DNA of 20,645 nucleotides from contig JAGRAA010000013.1 in assembly GCA_020435185.1 (NCBI GenBank), positions 1-20,645 of the forward strand, read 5' to 3'. Position 1 is the first letter of the stretch. Every line of letters starts with the position of its first letter. The DNA is from Bdellovibrionales bacterium (GTDB lineage: Bacteria; Bdellovibrionota; Bdellovibrionia; Bdellovibrionales; UBA1609). Of the stretch, positions 15,128 to 20,645 are shown piece after piece. The notes below the pieces were generated by a model. The model did no database searches and was not told where the DNA came from. It worked only from the letters and a program-made list of their open reading frames with translations. Both the position numbers and the translations under genes were made by a program.

Positions 15128-16930
15128 CTATGAAAAATTAATGGGTGATTTATGTGCATTTATGATATTTTCTGCCTCTTTATTCTCGGCAAATGCTTTA
15201 ATGAACCGCACAATTCCTTGTAAATAATTTTTTTGGCTTTCTTTTTCTATGCTAAATGGGTTCATCAAAACCATTCTGAGTAAAAACAGATGGTCTGCAT
15301 CAAAAATAATGTTTTTTAAAGCTAGACTTCTTCGTATAAGCCCATAGTAGTTTTGTAACCCTAATTCGGTCTTAGAAACAGCAAAGTCCGGAGAGTTTTG
15401 AAATTCTTTATAGAGCCTCATACACCTCTCGTTGACCAGAGAAAGTCGTTCTCCCATCTGTGGCAATGTAAAGGTTAGAATATTTGTGTCCATAGGTTCA
15501 ATAATTTTAATATTTGGAACTTCCTTCTCTAAATATTGTCTGAGAATATTTTTTGTTTTAATTGAATTCTCTAAAGTTCGACCATGACCTGCCGAATTCA
15601 AAGCCATAGTGGAAGCACTAATTAAAGTGGCCGCCGCTCCCGCCGCAGACCGCGAACCTTCTAGAGTTGTAGACCAACCAGGAAGCAACGAATCATTATT
15701 TTCATTCAAATAAGGAGCCGCAAAAGAAGAGACTCTATAGTTGGTATTATTAGGCAACAAAATAGCTCCACAAGAATACGGAACAAAACCCAGCTTGTGA
15801 GGATCTATGGTTACTGAATCAGAACGTTTTATAGCCTTCAAAGAATTTAACGTGAGTTTAGACAAGATTTCAGTATTGCAATTTTTGTCAATACAGCAAA
15901 AATACCCTCCAAAAGCCGCATCAATATGGTGCCAAATATGAATGCCATAGTTATTTTTGTAGGTATCCAAAAGGTTCTGAATTTCATCAACGGAATCTAC
16001 ACTTCCCAACTCTGTAGAGCCAACCACTGATACAACCATGAGAATGGGTCTATCTTTCACTTTTGCGGCCTCAATCTTTAACCTCAAGTCATCAACACAC
16101 ATTCGTCCTAGAGGATCTAAGTTCACCGGCCAAAAAGCATGGTCTCCCAATCCAAAAACTGAAACAGCCTTAACCCACGAATAGTGCTTGTTCGCCGGGA
16201 CCAAAATCACTGGCCCCGACTGAATTTCACCGACTCCCTTTTTTGATAGATTTTGATTGAGGTTCCATGGACCTTGGATAACCAAGCTGTAAGACTTCAT
16301 CTGATCTTCATTGATTTTGTATAACCTTTGATTCTTCTCAAAACTCTCCCATCCTTGATGAGATAATTCAAAAAGAGAAGACTCTTTAGAAATATGACCG
16401 TTGGCCTTCAAAAAAAGACCTTGTGACATCCAATGATCCACCCTATATCTAGCTCTCCAGAAGGCTTCGAAGTTTGCTATGGTTCCTCCAGAGGTGACAT
16501 GGCCTCTCCCCGACTCTACATCATATCCAATCATTTCTAATAATTTATTTATCGCCATCTTTTCAATTTTATTACCCGCCTTTGCCACTTCGTATGAAGA
16601 GTTGTTAGGATTGTGCAAAATAGTGGATATATGCCCAAATAAAGCAGGCAGACTAATGTCCGATTTCATATGCCCCATATAACTCGGAGAAAAGGTAGGA
16701 ACTTCAGTTTTTAAAAGCTCTTGCAGATCCGTTAGACTATTATGGATAAGTGCAAAAGTCTCATCTTCGTCTTTCTGACTGGAAGAAAGACGGCCTAAAT
16801 CATAACCATTATCAGGAAATCTTGATTTTCTCCAAATCACCCATTGATCAAAAATGTCTATCCAAAGCTTTCTAGCCCACGAACTATTTTCTCCTCTGGG
16901 CCCAAGAAAATTTAGATTCTCCTTTTGCAT
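15128..16930 (-). CDS. Pyridoxal-phosphate group II decarboxylase, tyrosine-decarboxylase-like
   Basis: A 600-residue PLP enzyme of the group II amino acid decarboxylases (aspartate aminotransferase fold), resembling in layout and length the bacterial tyrosine decarboxylases of about 620 residues. Visible are YMGHMKSDISLPAL near the start of the core, GHVTSGGTIANFEAFWRARY (phosphate binding), PANKHYSWVKAV, VSVVGSTELGSVDSVDEI, HHIDAAFGGYF (ring-stacking His and Asp under the cofactor nitrogen) and SVTIDPHKLGFVPYSCGA with the cofactor lysine Lys379. All key residues are present, so an active enzyme is expected. The substrate, an L-amino acid (aromatic is plausible), cannot be fixed. The longest frame would start at 16966, but GGAGG lies nine bases before the ATG at 16930, which is chosen. 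Cytoplasmic. The next gene upstream is a YitT-type membrane protein, with an 86-base gap. Confidence 0.85.
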   Translation of the reverse strand: MQKENLNFLGPRGENSSWARKLWIDIFDQWVIWRKSRFPDNGYDLGRLSSSQKDEDETFALIHNSLTDLQELLKTEVPTFSPSYMGHMKSDISLPALFGHISTILHNPNNSSYEVAKAGNKIEKMAINKLLEMIGYDVESGRGHVTSGGTIANFEAFWRARYRVDHWMSQGLFLKANGHISKESSLFELSHQGWESFEKNQRLYKINEDQMKSYSLVIQGPWNLNQNLSKKGVGEIQSGPVILVPANKHYSWVKAVSVFGLGDHAFWPVNLDPLGRMCVDDLRLKIEAAKVKDRPILMVVSVVGSTELGSVDSVDEIQNLLDTYKNNYGIHIWHHIDAAFGGYFCCIDKNCNTEILSKLTLNSLKAIKRSDSVTIDPHKLGFVPYSCGAILLPNNTNYRVSSFAAPYLNENNDSLLPGWSTTLEGSRSAAGAAATLISASTMALNSAGHGRTLENSIKTKNILRQYLEKEVPNIKIIEPMDTNILTFTLPQMGERLSLVNERCMRLYKEFQNSPDFAVSKTELGLQNYYGLIRRSLALKNIIFDADHLFLLRMVLMNPFSIEKESQKNYLQGIVRFIKAFAENKEAENIINAHKSPINFS

Positions 16931-17016
16931 AAAAATCATCCTCCATGACAGGTATTCTGCCACCATATGTTTTTATACAACATGATATTTATTTGCCTTT
17001 TTTATTAAACGAACGG

Positions 17017-17880
17017 TTAAATCTGCAGCTTTTTGATCATTCCACCTTTGGTGTCTTTAATGCTATTCATGATCACAAAGGCTTTCGGGTCAATGTCTTC
17101 AATCTCATTTTGTAGGTTATAAATTTCAAGTCGAGTCATCACGGTAAAGATAATATTGTACTCTTTGAGATCCTCTTCTCCATTATTATAACCCCCTTTA
17201 CCCTTGTAAAGAGTCACGCCTCTTCCTAACTTGTCTGTGATCATTTTTCGAATTTCTTCAGAATACTTAGAAACTATCGTCACTCCCGTATACTCTTCAA
17301 CCCCACGGACAATAAAGTCCACCGTTTTTGAAGCCGAGATATAGGTTAAAATGGCATACATAGCCGTTTCAATCCCTAAAACATAGGCTCCAAACAAAAA
17401 TATAAATAAATTAGAGACAAGAATAACATCACCAATGGTCATCCCCGTTTTACGTGACAAAAAGATTGCTAAGACTTCAGTACCATCTAGGACCGCGCCA
17501 CCACGCATAGCCAAACCAATCCCACAACCCAAAAAAAAGCCACCAAAGGCGGAGATTAAAATCTTATCAAAGGTCACTACCGGATAGGGTAAAAAATGAA
17601 CAGCCATGGCCAAGCCAATAATTGTGAGTAAACTTTTAATCGCAAACTTCGGACCTAATTGAAAGTAGGCCAAGATCATAAACGGAAGATTCACCACTAT
17701 TAAAAATACAGAAACTGAGACTTTGGAAAGCTCATTTAAGATCAAAGAAACTCCCGTGATCCCGCCATCAATGAACCCACTAGGGAGCAAAAATCCTTTT
17801 AACCCGAGGCCAGCGATTAAAACTCCACCAACAATTAACAATACATCTTTTATAGAACTCTTTATAACCGATTTACTCAT
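17017..17880 (-). CDS. YitT family membrane protein (DUF161/DUF2179)
   Basis: A 287-residue integral membrane protein. The N-terminal two thirds hold five or so hydrophobic segments with family phrases: LIAGLGLKGFLLPSGFIDGGITGVSLIL, VVNLPFMILAYFQLG, FLGCGIGLAMRGGAVLDGTEVLAIFLSRK, VSNLFIFLFGAYVLGIETAMYAILTYI. The soluble C-terminal part (about 195-285) is the DUF2179 domain: YTGVTIVSKYSEEIRKMITDKLGRGVTLYKGKGGYN, then IIFTVMTRLEIYNLQNEIEDIDPKAFVIM. Members occur widely in bacteria; their transport or other activity is not established. The ATG at 17880 is preferred to a TTG at 17886; no clear ribosome site is visible in front of either. It is separated by about 90 bases from the MFS gene upstream, with an AT-rich imperfect palindrome in between. 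Confidence 0.9.
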   Translation of the reverse strand: MSKSVIKSSIKDVLLIVGGVLIAGLGLKGFLLPSGFIDGGITGVSLILNELSKVSVSVFLIVVNLPFMILAYFQLGPKFAIKSLLTIIGLAMAVHFLPYPVVTFDKILISAFGGFFLGCGIGLAMRGGAVLDGTEVLAIFLSRKTGMTIGDVILVSNLFIFLFGAYVLGIETAMYAILTYISASKTVDFIVRGVEEYTGVTIVSKYSEEIRKMITDKLGRGVTLYKGKGGYNNGEEDLKEYNIIFTVMTRLEIYNLQNEIEDIDPKAFVIMNSIKDTKGGMIKKLQI

Positions 17881-17912
17881 AGACAAAAATTTTAACGAGT
17901 CTTTTTACGGAG

Positions 17913-17935
17913 ATCAATATTTAAAATATTTTGAT
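17913..17935. repeat. AT-rich palindrome upstream of the YitT gene
   Basis: A perfect 15-base palindrome AATATTTAAAATATT (17916-17930), flanked by ATCAA on the left and TTTTGAT on the right, lies about 33 bases before the YitT start. It could be an operator or promoter element for YitT, but in such AT-rich intergenic sequence it may also be chance. Confidence 0.25.
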
Positions 17936-17970
17936 TTAAAGTCTCATAGAAAAAAATATAAAAAAACAAC

Positions 17971-19134
17971 TTAATGATCGGTCAATTGTTCAAATTTTTC
18001 TCTAAAAATTCTTGGCTCTAAAATAAATAAAAATAAACCTAATGCTAAAAATACTGGCCCCAGATACAATGCGTTTTCTATCCCGTACCATTGAGTAAAC
18101 AAGCCCACCATATAGTGCATACTCACTATTAAGACGGAGCCCACGGTAAATGATAAAGAGATCGCCTGAGACGATTTTTCATGAAAAGTATGGGCGATAT
18201 AATCCATACTCATCCCAAACATAGGAGCCATAAAAAATCCACTGACAGACAAAAGCCAAGGGTTGAGTTTAAGACCTAAGAAGTATGTGGTTGTTGAGGC
18301 TATCAAACTGGCAACAATCACTTGTCGACTACTAAATCTTGCAAAATCAAAGAAAGTAATCAACAACCGACCCAACAATAAACAAGCAAAAAAACCAGTT
18401 AAATACATTGTGGAATCTGCGGACTCCAAACCCAAAGTTCTTTGAATATATAGAACCAAACGTGTACTCATAGACAACTCAGCCGTTACATATAACGACA
18501 AAGCTACTGACAAATACAGCATATGCTTTAACTCCTGACCTTTAGCCTTTACAATATTTGGCTTCTCTAATTTTTCATCAATTTTTTTAACAAAGAGGGC
18601 ATAGACTAATGTGACCAAAGGTACCAATGCGACGATTTTAAATCCCCATCGCCAGCTCTTGCCATAATCAAAAATCCATGTGGCCGACAAAGGGGCTAGA
18701 ATCGCCGCAGCCGCATAAAAACTATGAAGGCCATTAAATAATCTTCTTCTCAATTGTGGTGGAGAGCCTTCTTGAATACAAATGTGTTCAAAGACTTGAA
18801 GTACACCCATCCCCATACCAAAAACTGCACAAGCCAAAAGAAGTTGAAACAAAGACTCCGCAAGGGTCATTAAATAAAACCCTGCACTTATTAACAAAAG
18901 CCCCACGCGTAAGCCTTGAATCGCTCCAATAGTCTGCTGAATTCGTGGCGCCAAATAAGAACCAAAAAAGGCAACAACAGAAGCAATGGCAAAAAACCAT
19001 GAGGCTTGATCATCTCTCAAACTTAAATCTGATATTAAATCCGGAAAAAACGGTCCTCTTATATTATCTAATAAACCAAATGAGAGTAAGGCCAAATAAG
19101 CGGCCATTATGTATGTCCAACGTATATTTTTCAT
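17971..19134 (-). CDS. MFS transporter
   Basis: A 387-residue inner-membrane protein with the length and hydrophobic pattern of a 12-helix major facilitator. TM1 is YIMAAYLALLSFGLLDNIRGPFFPDLI, with an acidic/basic pair in the loop as usual for the family; TM2-3 FFAIASVVAFFGSYLAPRIQQTIGAIQGLRVGLLLI carries the loop between helices 2 and 3 (motif A is degenerate). A long cytoplasmic loop around KKIDEKLEKPNIVKAKGQELKH separates the two halves, and the end has four more segments up to LGLFLFILEPRIFREKFEQL. It follows the kynurenine formamidase gene by 105 bases without a clear terminator, so it may import an aromatic substrate or export a product of that pathway. Substrate cannot be read from sequence. 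The ATG at 19134 has a weak ribosome site; an internal ATG nine codons on is less likely. Confidence 0.85.
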   Translation of the reverse strand: MKNIRWTYIMAAYLALLSFGLLDNIRGPFFPDLISDLSLRDDQASWFFAIASVVAFFGSYLAPRIQQTIGAIQGLRVGLLLISAGFYLMTLAESLFQLLLACAVFGMGMGVLQVFEHICIQEGSPPQLRRRLFNGLHSFYAAAAILAPLSATWIFDYGKSWRWGFKIVALVPLVTLVYALFVKKIDEKLEKPNIVKAKGQELKHMLYLSVALSLYVTAELSMSTRLVLYIQRTLGLESADSTMYLTGFFACLLLGRLLITFFDFARFSSRQVIVASLIASTTTYFLGLKLNPWLLSVSGFFMAPMFGMSMDYIAHTFHEKSSQAISLSFTVGSVLIVSMHYMVGLFTQWYGIENALYLGPVFLALGLFLFILEPRIFREKFEQLTDH

Positions 19135-19239
19135 AAACTACGAAGCTAGCAGTCTTTTGACGAAAGGTCGAGATCGAAGTAGATATATTTTCAATATCTC
19201 CTCGTTTTTACCCTTTCTCTTCGACAGCAAAACATCCAC

Positions 19240-19869
19240 TTAAACCGATAAAAGCACGGCCCTGACGGGGCTGGCATCAGCTCCTTGTATTTTTAATGGT
19301 AAGGCTACCAAGGTGTATTTTCCTTCAGGGACATGATCCAAAACTAACCCTTCTAAATTAGCCATATTGTTTTTATTTAAAACCTGATGACTCGGAAGGC
19401 TCTTCGAATCAAAAACATCTACACTAGGGGTGTCTATCCCTACAAGCTTTACACCTTTTTCTGCTAATGCTTCTAAAGTTTTAGGGGAGAAGGCCACAAA
19501 GTCTTCCTTGAAAACTTTAAGATCTTTATAACTTAATGTTTTAAAAAGAACTCTTTCTACATGAACTTCTTCAAGCTTAAAATCCGAAAGCTGAATCTCT
19601 CGTTTTGCCCCACTCACGTCTATCACTTGGCAAGGCCCTATATAATAATTCAACGAACGTTGAGAAACATCTTCTCCTTGAGGGTTATAATGAAGAGGAG
19701 AATCCGCATGAGCCCCAAGATGTAATGTGGTTTCTATGCTAGAAAGATGAAGATGACTCCCCTCTTGAATATTCATTTGAATATTCTGACTAAAACCAAT
19801 ATCTCCAGGCCAAACCGCAAGCTGTGAATTGATTAATGGAGAGATATCTATAATCTTATCGTAGTTCAC
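19240..19869 (-). CDS. kynB: Kynurenine formamidase (arylformamidase), cyclase family
   Basis: A 209-residue enzyme, the exact size of KynB, which hydrolyses N-formyl-kynurenine to kynurenine and formate in tryptophan breakdown. The metal-binding signature HLGAHADSPLHY gives His50, His54, Asp56 and His60, the HxGxHxDxPxH pattern of the cyclase family. KynB-typical phrases frame it: DISPLINSQLAVWPGD at the N-terminus, YIGPCQVIDV, LVGIDTPSVD, LEGLVLDHVPEGKYTLVALPLKIQGADASPVRAVLL at the C-terminus. All expected ligands are present. The start is GTG (19869-19867) with the strong ribosome site AAGGGG five bases upstream, which itself overlaps the TAA of the preceding deaminase gene. The coupling with a 2-aminomuconate-deaminase-like gene makes the kynurenine assignment strong. 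Confidence 0.9.
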   Translation of the reverse strand: MNYDKIIDISPLINSQLAVWPGDIGFSQNIQMNIQEGSHLHLSSIETTLHLGAHADSPLHYNPQGEDVSQRSLNYYIGPCQVIDVSGAKREIQLSDFKLEEVHVERVLFKTLSYKDLKVFKEDFVAFSPKTLEALAEKGVKLVGIDTPSVDVFDSKSLPSHQVLNKNNMANLEGLVLDHVPEGKYTLVALPLKIQGADASPVRAVLLSV

Positions 19870-19878
19870 TCGATCCCC

Positions 19879-20645
19879 TTACTGATTGAGCTGAGCAATA
19901 ACTTTAAATTCCACATGAATAGGCGTAGGAAGAGCATTAACTTCAACGGTCGTTCGCGTAGCCCCTATGGGACCAAACACATCTGCATACACCTGGTTAA
20001 ACTTAGAAAAGTCTTTCTTCATATTCGTTAAAAACACCTGCACGTCTACAACATCTTCAAGACAAGCCCCAGAGTCCTGTAAAATTGTTTTCACATTTTC
20101 TATAACACTTTTTGTTTCCGTCTCGATGTCGTAACTCACAACATTCCCTTCTGAATCAAACTCTATACCTGGAATCTCTGGGGTGCCTCGTTTTCTTGGG
20201 CCCACTCCCGACAAGAATAAAAAATCTCCTTGTCTGCGAGCATGAGGATAGGCTCCCACTGGCTCAGGTGCATTTTGACTGTCAATTTTGCTGTTTGCTC
20301 GCGCATCGTTTTTATCGGCGGTCTTTTGTTGATTCTTTTTTTGTATTTTTCGTGCTCTTCCTTCTGTATTTGAAGATTGAGGTTCAATACCATTTCGATC
20401 AGCAACTCCAGAAACCATTTCGGCTTGAGAAGCTTCTTCAGAATTCTGACACTCTTCTTGTGTTCGCGCGCGAATTTCTTGTTCAGGATAAAGCCCAATC
20501 AAAGCGGCTCCGGTCCCCCAAACGGGTTGATAGTCAAATACCCTGCCGGTAAAATCATTGCTCTCACCACATAAACCATTCAACCACCAAAGGCCTCGAA
20601 ACCCCATATCGGCGTTGGCCTGATGAGCAAACTCTCTTGTACTTT
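19879..20645 (-). CDS. 2-aminomuconate deaminase-type RidA protein with N-terminal extension (start outside window)
   Basis: The C-terminal 130 residues are a RidA (YjgF/YER057c) domain of the 2-aminomuconate deaminase type: GAYPHARRQGDFLFLSGVGPRKRGTPEIPG, ENVKTILQDSGACLEDVVDVQVFLTNMKKDFSKFNQVYADVFG, TRTTVEVNALPTPIHVEFK (the arginine in RTTVEV is the usual acid-binding residue). This enzyme removes ammonia from 2-aminomuconate late in the tryptophan meta-cleavage route, fitting the coupled kynB. It is preceded in the same frame by about 70 charged, Gln-, Lys- and Ser-rich residues (linker-like) and, before those, a Trp- and Gly-rich stretch (GFRGLWWLNGLCGES, DYQPVWGTGAALIGLYP) that continues open to the window edge as STREFAHQANAD. 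The ATG at 20607 has no ribosome site, so the true start is probably outside. The N-terminal part was not recognised; a fusion with an upstream enzyme is likely. Confidence 0.85.
   Translation of the reverse strand, partial: STREFAHQANADMGFRGLWWLNGLCGESNDFTGRVFDYQPVWGTGAALIGLYPEQEIRARTQEECQNSEEASQAEMVSGVADRNGIEPQSSNTEGRARKIQKKNQQKTADKNDARANSKIDSQNAPEPVGAYPHARRQGDFLFLSGVGPRKRGTPEIPGIEFDSEGNVVSYDIETETKSVIENVKTILQDSGACLEDVVDVQVFLTNMKKDFSKFNQVYADVFGPIGATRTTVEVNALPTPIHVEFKVIAQLNQ

Noticed and set aside
20112..20552. 146-codon open frame on the plus strand
   Set aside because: It lies antisense to the RidA-type gene, has no ribosome site, reads like random hydrophobic sequence and matches no family, so it is a shadow of the real frame.

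Overview
The window is a gene-dense stretch of a low-GC (AT-rich) Gram-negative chromosome, with every supportable gene (15, two of them cut by the window ends) on the minus strand. Clues to the host are several lipoprotein signal peptides with Gram-negative style lipoboxes, a large PKD/NHL-type lipoprotein, a PEGA-TPR lipoprotein coupled to a MotA-like stator gene, secreted cysteine-containing proteins and a class II ribonucleotide reductase. This combination would fit a Bdellovibrionota-type bacterium (Bdellovibrio/Bacteriovorax relatives), but that assignment is an inference from gene style, not proven. No rRNA, tRNA, CRISPR array, insertion sequence or phage gene was seen. No stretch over 300 bases lacks a gene; the largest gap is 4718-4980.

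Read in the direction of transcription (right to left), the first block (20645-17971) is a tryptophan/kynurenine catabolic end: a 2-aminomuconate deaminase-type RidA protein with an unusual N-terminal extension that stays open to the window edge, a KynB-type kynurenine formamidase whose ribosome site overlaps the stop of the RidA gene, and an MFS transporter. Next come a YitT-family membrane protein (17880-17017) and a tyrosine-decarboxylase-like PLP enzyme (16930-15128). A long class II (B12-dependent) ribonucleotide reductase (14961-12349) follows and ends in a convincing terminator.

The central block (12201-7523) is a tight four-gene operon: aldehyde dehydrogenase, glutamine-synthetase-like gamma-glutamyl ligase, iron-type alcohol dehydrogenase and class I glutamine-amidotransferase-like hydrolase. 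Together they could run a complete gamma-glutamylated route from an amino alcohol (or amine) to the free amino acid: ligate glutamate to the amine, oxidise alcohol to aldehyde, aldehyde to acid, then hydrolyse glutamate off. A perfect 9-base-arm inverted repeat sits just before the first gene and is a candidate operator. A terminator-like hairpin follows the last gene. This is the most interesting candidate system in the window.

The left part (7331-1) is cell-envelope biology: a small secreted protein translationally coupled to a secreted HEXXH zinc-metalloprotease-like protein, a roughly 1,230-residue lipoprotein with Ig/PKD-like domains followed by an NHL-type beta-propeller, a PEGA-TPR lipoprotein, and the beginning of a MotA-like membrane protein whose start codon overlaps the lipoprotein's stop. 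Several start codons were reassigned from the longest open frame on the basis of Shine-Dalgarno position.
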